From Xylona heveae TC161 (taxonomy: Eukaryota; Ascomycota; Xylonomycetes; Xylonales; Xylonaceae), in NCBI RefSeq assembly GCF_001619985.1, contig NW_017264201.1:62001-126000 (forward strand): a stretch of 64,000 nt of DNA. The letters run 5' to 3'. The notes beneath the pieces were generated by a model. That model was given only the letters and a program-made list of their open reading frames with translations, searched no databases and was not told where the DNA came from. The position numbers were made by a program, and so were the translations under genes. Positions 1-10,422 of this stretch are shown here, one piece after another; positions within the stretch are counted from its first letter, which is position 1; each line of letters starts with the position of its first letter.

Positions 1-439
1 CATTAATAATGCGAGTGTGGCCTGATTGCTTGATATGCTTTGACGGACATATCTGACAGCTGTTGCGCGTCACCAACAAAAGTGGGGGAATTTGGGAGTG
101 CGGGGAAGCGATGCACTGCGGAGTGGGCAGAAGCATATACAAACACGATATAGATGAAAATCTACAAACGATGACCGCAAGAATACAATAGGGCGTTGAG
201 AACCAGCCAAAGCTATAGAGCGTATGCTGACATGCCAAGAATGCTTTAATCGGTAATATCAAATCGACAAGACTGAAAGAGGCCACGATTCATTTTTTGG
301 ATGTGTATTATCGCACAACATATATAAGTACTGGCTTAGGGCTTCGTTCGCTTCTCAACTTATTTGACTTTCATTTAGCCGCATATCACATCTCATAGAA
401 CCAGCTCGCAGAGCTTGAGAAAGAACAACCATTTTGGCA
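1..439. promoter_or_regulatory. Upstream region of the DUF1349 gene with TATA box
   Basis: No gene is seen in this stretch. A TATATAAG box at 321-328 lies about 112 bases upstream of the ATG at 440 and fits a core promoter for the rightward gene. No other motif stands out. Confidence 0.5.
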
Positions 440-1117
440 ATGAAAGCGTTTGAATTTTCCAATTCGGCACAGCAAGTGCCCAGCTCGCTGCAGCAACCCT
501 TCACCATCACCGCCAATCCTGGCACTGACCTCTGGCGCAAGCCGCCCTCAACGAGCCGTTTCAATGTGCCATTCCTGCATACTCGCGCCACGCCGCTCGC
601 CAGCTTACAAAGGGCTCGAGTCCGAGTGTCTGCCTATTGGAAAACACTCTACGACCAAGGCGGACTGGCGTTGATCATTTTCCCAACTGGAGCGGATCCG
701 CTCCAAAGCGGACCTTTGCCCGCAGGATCTTCAGCGGCTACAGGATCGTCATCCGGATCTGCCGCTCTAGACGGTAATCCAAAGTACCAGTGGATTAAAG
801 CCGGCATTGAATTTACGCATGGTCGGCCAAATGTCAGCGTTGTGGCTACCGATCGATGGTCCGACTGGAGCTTGTCACCCATGCCGCAACCCAACAACGG
901 TGATGTCACCATCGAAATGATCCGCGAAAAGGATGGCAGCTTGTGGATCTATGTGATTGAAGCAGACGGTGAAAAAAGACCAGTTAGAGAAGTCACGTGG
1001 GCATTCGACAGTCAAGACAAAGCTGAGTGCTGGGTCGGTGCATTCGCTGCGAAACCGTCAAATGAAGCTGGCAACCTGGAGGTTCAATTTGATGGGCTGG
1101 AGATTGAATTTGCCTGA
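440..1117 (+). CDS. DUF1349 (concanavalin A-like fold) protein
   Basis: Single-exon gene of 225 aa. The open frame extends a little upstream, but the first ATG is at 440. The sequence has the family's hallmarks: a start like FTITANPGTDLWRKPP, then YWKTLYDQGGLAL, a KYQWIKAGIEF block, a VATDRWSDWS block and a C-terminal CWVGAFAAKP block ending in an EVQFDGLEIE strand. DUF1349 proteins are small beta-sandwich proteins related to YesU. Their role is not settled, and some fungal entries are named after enolase regulation with little support. No signal peptide or membrane segment is visible, so a cytosolic protein is likely. The length is normal for the family. A Gly/Ser/Ala-rich loop near residues 95-112 is low complexity. 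A TATA box lies 112 bases upstream. Confidence 0.8.
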   Translation: MKAFEFSNSAQQVPSSLQQPFTITANPGTDLWRKPPSTSRFNVPFLHTRATPLASLQRARVRVSAYWKTLYDQGGLALIIFPTGADPLQSGPLPAGSSAATGSSSGSAALDGNPKYQWIKAGIEFTHGRPNVSVVATDRWSDWSLSPMPQPNNGDVTIEMIREKDGSLWIYVIEADGEKRPVREVTWAFDSQDKAECWVGAFAAKPSNEAGNLEVQFDGLEIEFA

Positions 1118-3850
1118 AACACTGCAGTAATATGAACATAATACAGCACCTTCCTGGATGTGGAGTGTGGAATGTAGCAACCAAATTCGTGATATTGAGA
1201 ATCAACACCTCTGGCACCACCCACATCTAGATACACCATAAAATGCTGAATGTAGTAAATGCATTGTGGTACTTGCATTACCATTACAATCGCACCATTA
1301 AAAACAAGATCTCTGATTTTTCTTTTCAATTTCCTATGACTTGCTTGGGACAATTAACGAAGTTCATGCAGGCAAAGCTAGATGCGACACAGTCTATGCG
1401 CACATTTGGGCGGGCATACGCTCCGGCATGAAATGGCGGTCCGCCTTCCGATGTGATATATCAATTTAGAAGCATGTTGGATCTCTCTCATTAAGGAGCA
1501 TGCAATTTGATAACGCAGCTTTCCCTCGCATAGATGTTGGAATAGCCTAGTGAAAAGCGACCGCTGTACATAAAATGAATCGGCTTGAGTCTCCAACACA
1601 CAGCAGCCCTGGCAGCAGTGTGCAAAGCGAGGTGCAAGCTGCATCCTGAAGCATATGAGAGCGAATGATTGACAGATGAACATAGATTACCTGTGAAAAC
1701 AAGTCTCCGATTCGATTCATGCAAAAGAGCCGTGGCTTGATTGCCCTTAGAGTAGGCGGTCAGTCTCAACGACTACACTCCTATTACAACTCTCATCATG
1801 CCTGTTTCATCATTTGCGACCGTCGAGCGAATCATCCTCCTCGCCCGGGACATCTCCGAAGTGGCCCTGGTTCTTTTAAGATGATTTGAAACCGCAGTCA
1901 AGCTGGACGTGAAAAATATTAGTGTCGTTGCTAAATTGTCCCCCTTTTCTGGAATAAATGAGCTTCGTTGATTTGGCAGTTAGTTCTGGTTTCTATTTTC
2001 ATTATTCTCCACCCATGGCTTGGGCCACGCGACATACTGACATTCTGAACTTCATCTCCGCCAATTTTCCGGAGCCATTGCTACAGTGGGGTCTTTTCTA
2101 AATTTTGCAGCTTGTCGGCTAACCCAGGGTGAAGACAGTCAGAAAAGGGGAAAACATTCCTCGTCAAGGTCTGCGGTTATTGGGCAAACGCCCCATTACT
2201 TTTGTTTGTCTGGCTTGATCCACCTCACTAAAGGGAGCTTACGTTTCAATCGTCTCGGAAAAATGATGGTGGCGTTCGCTCTTTTTTGCTGCTCTATATT
2301 CATACAATTCTGCTTTGCTATTGGCGTTGCTATGTTGTTCTATTCCAGAACTTCAGGGGTGCCCGTTTAGTCGTCAAACGGAACCTCGAAGAAGGGAGAA
2401 GCCAAACTGACCCATTTCAGTAATTTGCATGTTCTAGGTCAACGTCAGGTCGCATTTCATGTTACATTACTTTGTACTGATTGGATTATATGGAATTGTC
2501 GAACCACGCCTGGGACGAATTTTGGAGACTGTCATGCCTGGGAGCAGAAGAACAGGTCGTCAACAGTGGCTGGTAGCACCACGGGACGGCAAAACTACTC
2601 AGATCGGTTCACATCCACGGACCGACAAACGGTTCGTCTCGGGCAGCCACCACCACGTTTCGTTGCAGGGCAGCGATTACCTCATTTGTCGAGCCGCAGC
2701 GATATTTGGCCGGGTGGACGGGCGTTCTGCAGCGCAGTTGGGGGCAGACCAGTGTGGATGCAGCAACCTAACTTAGTTTTAAGACAGAAACAACTTTCAA
2801 ATTATTCGGCCATCTCCAGACCCCGGCACACACATCCCACCTGCTTTGATCTGCCACCAGAAGCACCCTCCAAGCCCTCCTCGGGGTCCTGCTTGGAAGC
2901 ATTCTGACTCGTCGCAAATTACATTGGTTCTTTTTTATCCACCAGCCATCGTTTGTGACGCTTTCACTTCGCTTCGATATGCATGTTGAAGCTCTCGTCG
3001 GCTGCATGTTGTATTTCGTTTCTCGCCGGATGGCAGCAGATATGTGGCAGCCTAAGTAATTCATTTGCTTTTTCTTTTTCTGGATCTCACTGATTTGCTT
3101 CTTTGTGGCTCCGGCCGTTTTACCCAATTCAATCCAGACAACATTACATATTGCATGTCCGAGTTCGCTGCTTCTTGGCGATCGTCCTTCTCATTTTCGT
3201 TTGGGCCCCACATCTTCTCGACACTCTTGCATCACCCTGAATGAACGATGCGGCGTCATCGCCTTGAATCTTCTTCGCGGGTCCTTAGTTCCATACGCTG
3301 GTCTTGTCCGATCCGCTCCCCTTTTTTTTTTTCCCTTCTTGCCCTGTGTGCCCCCCTTCCCATCTACTCTGAATTGCTGTGTTCGACTCTTGGTTTGGAT
3401 AACTTTGAAAGTCATGGGAGGCCGGGCCGAAGCTGCTAGTACTACCATGCTTCTGAAAAGACCCTTAAGAGAACCTTGCCTCTTAGCACGCCGCGCAACA
3501 GCCCAAATCCCAGCCCTGGAGCCTTAGTAAGATTATGCTTTTGAAGGAGAATCCAACTTGTGAACTATGCTACAAAAAGGGCCTCCTAGAGCCTACCGAA
3601 ATATGATAAATTCAATAGGTGCTTTAGCTTGTCAAAGTGGCCTTTTATAGGCTGACAAACATAATAGCCATGGCAAAAGCGAGACGATGAAGCAGAAAGG
3701 TGATCATGGGTCCAAATGAGGCTCCTGAGTCACGTTTAATCGTCATTCCCCTTTGGCTCCCACCCCTGAGAAGTGCAGTCCCCTATTTATTCTTGTCATA
3801 AGGTAATGGAAGAGGATTTGAATAAATTGCATGCCACCTTTGCCTCTTGA
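1118..3850. other. Intergenic region without a supported gene
   Basis: Only short overlapping frames without recognisable domains or a consistent exon chain are present. The longest (about 160 codons at 2425-2907 and 140 at 3105-3527) have compositions typical of chance frames. No repeat or RNA gene was recognised. Confidence 0.5.
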
Positions 3851-5082
3851 CCCGTCCAGCTTAGTATCACCGTGTCCTCGTGCCTAATCCTGTGTTTCTC
3901 GCACTCAACTCACTTTGACTTGTTCGACAATAGTGCATTTATCTCTATCTATCTGCAATCGCCATCGTCGTCATTATAATCATAATATTTATTGTCTTCT
4001 TCTCCCTCCCCTTCTTGGATTAAATCATTCAGCTGTCTTATAGCCTCAATATCTCTCTCTCGCGCTCATTCATACACACACTCTCCTGTATCGTTCCCTC
4101 CGTCAGGGTTGAATCGGCATTCCCTTGTCGGAACCAGAGAAGTGTTATCGGTACTTATCGCTTAGGTGCCACGGAGGCAAAAACCCTTGTACCCGCCGTT
4201 CAAGCCCCCCCGGGACCGAGAACCAAGCCAAAGGGAAAATTAAAGAGGAAAAACCCAAGTCTCTCCGATTCCCCATCGCCGCACAATTTTCATCCCTAAA
4301 GGCCCTTTTCTCTGTGCCAACTTCCGCCTCTCTCACACCCTTCTCCCTCCTGCACTCTCCTGAGGAGAGAGAGAAGCATAACCCGATTCTATTTCTCTCT
4401 TTTTTTCTCCCCGCCCTTTTTGCTTCCCAGCATTTAACTATATCTTCTCCTGTACGGCCTACCTCGACATTGTCATCGTATCAGCTGCCAATTGTCGCTA
4501 CTCCTCTCTTCGACGACACCTTACAGAAGACCCCACCACTGTCACGTTCGACGAGGAAAACGGCCGATGTTCACTTGCATTCATCTTTGATGGCCCGAGA
4601 CTATCACTGCATAGTTATCACGAGTCCGACGCCTTGAATGATTTAACGATCCATCCTCCTCCATCGTCGACTATTGCATTCACCCTCTCAAGATTCGCTT
4701 CTGGAGAAAACGCATTTGTGAGGGCTTCGTCACCCACTCTCTCGAGCATATAACGGAGTCTTTTTCTTTTTCACCCCCTGCAACCCCCACGAATTCGGAA
4801 CCGTTGTTGCTGTTTTCTCGCAGCACATTTTATCAACGCGTGCCCGTGGTTCTGGAATTCTATTTGGTGTGTCTAGCCAAGTGGATTCTGAATTGCATCC
4901 AATAAGTTCGGTCGCTTGATCGCTCGCTCGCGATTTCCCGACAAACAAAAAAGGCAGAGTGTTCTGGCCCCGTGAGTGGACGCAAGGAGAGACATTCCTA
5001 GGTGGAAATTTTCGACGTGGAGAAAAGAAGGAAACAAAAATTATCCGAGGCCTTGTGAGATAGTTGAGAGGGCCACTGGGTT
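3851..5082 (+). promoter_or_regulatory. Probable long leader and promoter of pin4
   Basis: The stretch is CT-rich and becomes strongly pyrimidine-rich around 3990-4080 and 4330-4420, as in the leaders of highly regulated fungal genes. I see no coding frame with support. A leader of about 1 kb, possibly with small upstream frames or a leader intron, is an inference; transcript ends cannot be read from the sequence. Confidence 0.35.
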
Positions 5083-7005
5083 ATGAACCATCCTCACGAC
5101 ATGTATTACGAAAGTGCCACGTCTCGATCCCCTGGATCGCATCGCCATCCGCAAACGCTGCACCGGCAGCCATCACGGCAGTTTGATGCCTACGGGCAGC
5201 TGCCGAGTGGGCTCTATGCAACAGATGAGCATGCACCCCGCTACGATTCGTCCCGCTTCGATCGTTTGAACGCGCCGATGCAGAATAATTATGCTTACGA
5301 CATGAACGGCGCGCAAACCTGGAATCCCAGCGGATTCGGTGGCAGCGCAGGCGCGCTGGGAGGGTTGGGAACAACTGGTAGAATGAAGCCGCCCGCGCGA
5401 CAGCAGCGAAGCGCTCTCCCGTCGGTAAGAAAACACTGTTGTTCCTGCGTTTGGCATTTTCAAAGGCCGTCTACTGACCTCTCCAAGACTTGGTTGGACC
5501 AAGCCCCGATACTGCCGAGCGTGAGCCCCTTTGCCGGCATGGCCAATTCCCCTGTTGGCAGTGCTGCCCTGCGGTCTGAGCCGGTAGCCAGTGATGACGA
5601 GGAGTTGATCCCAACGGCCATTGTGATCAAGAACATTCCCTTTGCCGTGAAGAAGGAACAGCTGGTTCAACTCATGACCGACATGAGCCTGCCCTTGCCA
5701 TATGCCTTTAACTACCATTTTGACAATGGCGTCTTTCGCGGGCTTGCTTTTGCCAACTTCACAACTCCAGAGGAGACAGCCGCCGTCATTGAGCATCTGA
5801 ACCACTTTGAGCTCCAAGGACGTAAGCTGAGGGTCGAGTATAAGAAAATGTTACCTTTGGCTGAGCGGGAACGGATTGAGAGAGAGAAGCGCGAGCGACG
5901 TGGACAGCTGGAGGAGCAGCACCGGCCCATGGTCACTTCACAGCTTCACACGCAGCCGTCCATGTCCTCTCTGTCCTCTCACATCCCTGCTACATCGCCA
6001 TCACCTGTGTCGGCGAGGAGTGCCAAGCCAGGTATATGGGACTCCACTGGCCTTGGCGCCGACAAGATACTAACTCAATCGGCAGAGATTGATCTCAACG
6101 ATCCACAGACTCTTCAATTCTATTCGCAGCTCTTGCTCTTCCGTGACGACCTCTCCCGGGAGGCTTTGGTGTTCCCTTCAACCTTGACGCCAACTCAAAG
6201 ACGGATCGTGCACACACTCGCCCACCACATGGCCCTGGCGCACGTATCTAGAGGTGCAGGCGAGCAGCGACAGGTTCATGTCTTCCGCGTGCCGCAGGGC
6301 GCCAACACGAGTCCTCCTCTCCCCCAGCTGACCGCTGTGCCACCGGTCGCCAGCGAAACGCAGCGACGCGGCTTGAACCGCGCTGCGACGATTGATTTCA
6401 GCGAGGCTCGAGAGAATGGATTCTTTACGCTCGGTCGCCAAGCATCGGGCCTCCTGGGAATCCCTGATTCTCCTGGCCCCTTGTCTGCTGGACAAAACCT
6501 GCGAGCTGCAAAGTCATTTGCCGACCTTCGGTCCTATACTCCGTCGCCAGTTCCCTCATCCGCGAGCTTCCCGGCCACCCTCAACCCGAATGTGCCCAAG
6601 TATAATGACTTTGGAAGCGGGGCTTCAACCACTCCGAGCCTCACACCCACGGGCAATTTCTCTCGGGATGATAATCTGCTCGTGAATGGGCTTGGAGGCA
6701 TGTCGCTTGGCGGTGGCAGCCTCAGCGCGGCTGGTGGTAGTCCTCGTGGCCTTCGAGGAATGATGTCATGGGATCGCGAGCACCCGACTTCAGTTGCTGG
6801 ACCTATTGGCAGCAACCGATCGTTCAGCATGGGTTACGATGATCCGACCAGGGATCGGGCATCGGCTATGCCCCCAATGAGACAACCACGCGGACCTGCT
6901 CCGGAGAGGGGATCTGGATTCCCTCGTGGGCGTCAAAATGGTCACCGGAACCGGGGCAGCGACGAGTTGTCTAGCCAATCCGGAGTGGAGATTGTCGTGG
7001 AGTAA
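5083..7005 (+). CDS. pin4: RNA-binding protein Pin4/Mdt1 (RRM plus R3H-like domain)
   Basis: Exons 5083-5424 and 5488-7005, 619 aa. The intron 5425-5487 (GTAAGA..CCAAG, CTGAC branch point) is 63 nt, a multiple of three and free of stops. The joined reading LPS-TWLDQ matches the family better than the read-through. The RRM lies at about residues 155-235, with IVIKNIPFAVKKEQL and the RNP1-like FRGLAFANF, followed by the basic helix ERERIEREKRERRGQLEEQH. This run is nearly identical to yeast Pin4 as I remember it. An R3H-like segment (RRIVHTLAHHMALAH) lies at about 313-382. The rest is Ser/Pro/Gly-rich, with an RG-containing tail. In yeast Pin4 links the DNA-damage checkpoint (Rad53 FHA binding) to mRNA control and the G2/M transition; a similar role here is inferred. 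Confidence 0.88.
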   Translation: MNHPHDMYYESATSRSPGSHRHPQTLHRQPSRQFDAYGQLPSGLYATDEHAPRYDSSRFDRLNAPMQNNYAYDMNGAQTWNPSGFGGSAGALGGLGTTGRMKPPARQQRSALPSVRKHCCSCVWHFQRPSTDLSKTWLDQAPILPSVSPFAGMANSPVGSAALRSEPVASDDEELIPTAIVIKNIPFAVKKEQLVQLMTDMSLPLPYAFNYHFDNGVFRGLAFANFTTPEETAAVIEHLNHFELQGRKLRVEYKKMLPLAERERIEREKRERRGQLEEQHRPMVTSQLHTQPSMSSLSSHIPATSPSPVSARSAKPGIWDSTGLGADKILTQSAEIDLNDPQTLQFYSQLLLFRDDLSREALVFPSTLTPTQRRIVHTLAHHMALAHVSRGAGEQRQVHVFRVPQGANTSPPLPQLTAVPPVASETQRRGLNRAATIDFSEARENGFFTLGRQASGLLGIPDSPGPLSAGQNLRAAKSFADLRSYTPSPVPSSASFPATLNPNVPKYNDFGSGASTTPSLTPTGNFSRDDNLLVNGLGGMSLGGGSLSAAGGSPRGLRGMMSWDREHPTSVAGPIGSNRSFSMGYDDPTRDRASAMPPMRQPRGPAPERGSGFPRGRQNGHRNRGSDELSSQSGVEIVVE

Positions 7006-8380
7006 TTTGCACGGAAAAGGAAAATATCTCATGCCTCACCTCTTATTTTACCAATAATTTGCAGAGATGATCTACCAGCAAAGCGTGCAATTGCAAAAAG
7101 ACAAAAAACCAAAACAACATAGTCCGCCTCACACTCACGATGTTTACGACAGATTGATGACAGATGACGGCATGAAAAAAAAAGTAGAATCAATATCTCA
7201 TGGGTGTATTTTCTTTTCTCTTTTTAATTCGATTGGGAAAAAGGAAGCCCGCGTGGTTTGGACAGGACTCTTTTCAGTCTCCTTTATTCTTACTCGGTCA
7301 CTTTTGTATGCTGGATGAATTTCGCTGTGCAGGGAGTGACGCAAGAGACAAAAAGGACATGGCAAGGGTTCAGTTCGGTCTTTGAAACGAATTGATGTTT
7401 TGTTGCATTGTCAAGGCGTGCGTGAGCATGAGAGCAAAGACATGCGTGGGCAGGACAGGAACAGGATAGGACAGAAAATTCATTGTTGACGATGATGATG
7501 ACGAAATGGAAACATTGTCAACTGCATCAGCAGTATACGTTAGCTGGGCAGTTTTGAGTTGGGAAAGTTCAGGTGCTAGACGAAGCTAGTGAGCATATAT
7601 CAGGAGCAGGGAGAGCGCTTTAAAGGGCTGAGAAATTCTTGGTTCTTTGCGCATGTACCTGTTCGATGTTTAGTTTTTTTGCATTTCAAGTTTCATTTTC
7701 TTAATTCTCTTCCTTTTCAACCCAACTTTATTTATCACCTTTTTTTGCTATTGTACCTCTGTAAACCCATATGAATTCTCTTTTTGTCTTAATTATATTC
7801 TAGCATTTTTTTCTCCCTTTCAACCTTGCTTGTCCACTGCATAATGAACGTGCTTCCCTACTTATTGGGCTTGACTTTTCTTTATAATCCTATATACCGA
7901 AATTCCTTGATACCATCTTTTAGAAAGATTGTTACAAGAACGCAGTACATCCCAACGCTACTTTATGTGGTGGGATCCTGCGGGAATCCCGATGTAGGAC
8001 TATTCCCGAATTTCCGGGAGGTGGTAAGCAAAACATGTTTTCACATCATAAATGCGTCCGCGGCATTAAACACATACGATCTTGCCATTTCTTCTTCTTT
8101 CTAAAATATTTACCGTAGGAATATCCCGCTCTCTCTGATAGATGAGCGGACTGTATTTTTCCTAGGAGGCCAAGTACGTTTACCTTCATCGTCGCTACCC
8201 ATCAGGTGAGCTCTTGCTAGTCACGAATAAGCCAGACGACCACATTTGCATCTCTCTAAATCTATACCCAGAGCAAACAACTACTTGCTTTGCCACTGAT
8301 CCGGAGGAGACTACTTCTGTCTCTGAGGACGTGGATCGGGCGATATTTACCCATATTTCTTCAACGACTCCAGTATTTGC
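7006..8380. other. Intergenic region, AT-rich, no gene seen
   Basis: This holds the pin4 3' flank and the upstream region of the next gene. T-rich low-complexity sequence occurs at 7670-7820. An open frame at 8214-8492 overlaps the start of the next gene in another frame and has no features of a real protein. A short cluster of CGGGAATCCCG-like palindromic motifs occurs near 7990-8030. No RNA gene was recognised. Confidence 0.4.
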
Positions 8381-9419
8381 ATGGACGGGCGTCCGGTCAA
8401 CGATGAGTCGGAGGAGGAGCCCATATTTCGTAGATCAAAAAGGCGGCCGTCTACAAACAGAGTCAGCTCCATGGGCTTTTTCGAGCTCATGACACTCAAG
8501 GCGGAAATCGACAAGTGTCTCATCGAGCAGTGCGAGCGAACAGCCAAGCAAATTGAGGAAATGCACGCGCTAGAAGCCAAGCGCGTTGCAGAGGAAGCTA
8601 GGGAGAGACCAGAAGAAGAAGGGGAAAAGCACCCGGAAGATGGTCAAACACAGTCAGAGAAGCAGTAGGCCTATATCCTGTCCTTCTCTGCTCGGCATCT
8701 GGGAAAAGAAGTAATAACCTCTGATTTGATGCTGACTATGCAAATGAAGGGAGTCAGATTCAGAGCGGGACTCAAAGCGATCAAAGGTTAATCAAGATGG
8801 CAGCACCGGGACCGGCCCCAATTCCAATTGGGGCAAGAACGCGTTTGAGAAGACTTCGGTCGTTCCTGAAAAGTTGAGACGTCCCAATCGGGCATCAGAG
8901 AAAAGGCAGAGTACTATGCAAGGAAAGCCGCAGACGAAAGCTCGTTCTTCTGCAACGAGCAGGAAGAGCGAGAGTGATACCGGCATGGACTTCGAGAAAA
9001 ACGATAATTCCAATACGAACTCAAGCTACTCGACGCGGCTGCCTGATCTGGAAGAAGACATTTCTATGGCGGATGCATGGCCCGCTTATACACCTGCGGG
9101 ACCAGACCGGGGACCATTGGTGAGCGCAATGGAGATTCTTTCCTCGCGTCAGAATACCATGATGATATGCCTGCAAGCTATTCAGCGGAGTTTGGCCCGG
9201 TATGTGACCGTCCAGCGTCTTTATCGGCATCATGGTGGTTGTTGAGGGCGGTGCTAATTACAAGATGGCCATTTGACTTTCAGGCTTGAAGAGCGGCAAG
9301 TGCAGCTTCAGAATGCAATCATGGTTCAAAAGGAAAACAATAAGGAAAATATCAATGCCGATCCGAGTTCCGAGGTGCATGACAAGAGTTGCGTACTGGG
9401 GAAGAGAAAGCGGCAATAG
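8381..9419 (+). CDS. Uncharacterised acidic/basic low-complexity protein
   Basis: Three exons: 8381-8664, 8750-9199 and 9284-9419, giving 289 aa. The introns 8665-8749 (branch GCTGAC) and 9200-9283 (branch GCTAATT) have good splice signals, and the frame is kept across both. The protein has a Glu/Lys-rich helical stretch (ELMTLKAEIDKCLIEQCE at about 35-60), a Ser/Asp/Asn-rich charged middle and a C-terminal helix (LEERQVQLQNAIMVQKENN) ending in the basic GKRKRQ, which could be a nuclear signal. I do not recognise the family. The start at 8381 is the first ATG in its frame after a stop at 8324. A leader exon upstream is possible. Function unknown. Confidence 0.65.
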
Positions 9420-10422
9420 GAACCTGGAATCGATTTATACTGGTACAAGGATATCCAGGTTGGTGTGCACTAGATGCTGAGAGATTCGACAGGGGTTTGG
9501 GCGTGACCGTGTGCTGAAAAAGGGATTGAAGATAGGGTTGCTCGTGGAAATTATGGGAATGACCTGAAGGCGTGAGCAAATTGCTTGCACAATGGCTAGT
9601 TCAAGCTTTCCAATTTGCAATATTTTGCTGACAGTATGAATAGTTTGGGCTACAAAGGGCTAAGAAAACTCCAGTCGCTTTGCTTATCTTGAGAAATGCG
9701 ATGGAGTCTTGTCACTTTATCCATACTCCGCAGCAGAAGTAATAATGAATGGCACATGATTAAGCGGCTAGGATGGATCCAAGATTCGACATGGCTAATC
9801 TGTGAACGCAACAGGGGACGGGACTCTTGTTGCTGTACTTTTATTCGAAAGCGGAAGATGATAAGGCTAGGTGGGTGCATAGGTAAGGTAAACCTTGTGA
9901 GATCGGGCGCTTAGATACTTAACAACCACCGAATACGGGAAACGCGATGATTATCTTGCGGAGCCTCAATTTTCACACCCCCGCGCATCTTCCCCCAAAT
10001 GATTTGATACTTTTTTGACGAAGGAGAGAAAGGAGAAAAGGGTAACACAAGTCCCTCCTTGGCTGCTAAACCCTACAAAAATGGTCCATACGGATTGCGA
10101 TTTTCATCCGATCAAGTCACACTTCTCCCAACTGGCTGGTTGGCTGGAGCGGGAACTCTCCCAGACTGCAAGGATGCAAGCAAACATTGTGTACTTGACA
10201 TGCAAGGCGCCATCACGTTCTTTTCGTACACGTTTGACGGGCCACTTCATGGCCCGGTTCAATTGATCGGACCCCGCATCGTTGTGACTTGTTCTTTCCC
10301 CGGGAAACCATGCCCCCTTCTTTTTATGACCCCATCTCCGCAGCTCCGAGGAAAGTCTTTGCAACTTCTTCAGTAAATGCTTGATTCTGTTTCTCCCTTT
10401 TAAAGCCTCTGATTTTGGACCC
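9420..10422. other. Intergenic region upstream of the monooxygenase
   Basis: I see no gene. The region from about 9900 on would contain the promoter and leader of the monooxygenase gene. No clear TATA box was found. Confidence 0.4.

Noticed and set aside
2425-2907. 160-codon frame
   Set aside because: No family features, no exon partners, chance-like composition.
5173-5817. 214-codon antisense frame opposite pin4
   Set aside because: Overlaps a well supported coding region and lacks domain features.
8214-8492. 92-codon frame as a possible first exon of the 8381 gene
   Set aside because: I found no splice pair that joins it in frame with convincing signals, and its composition looks random.
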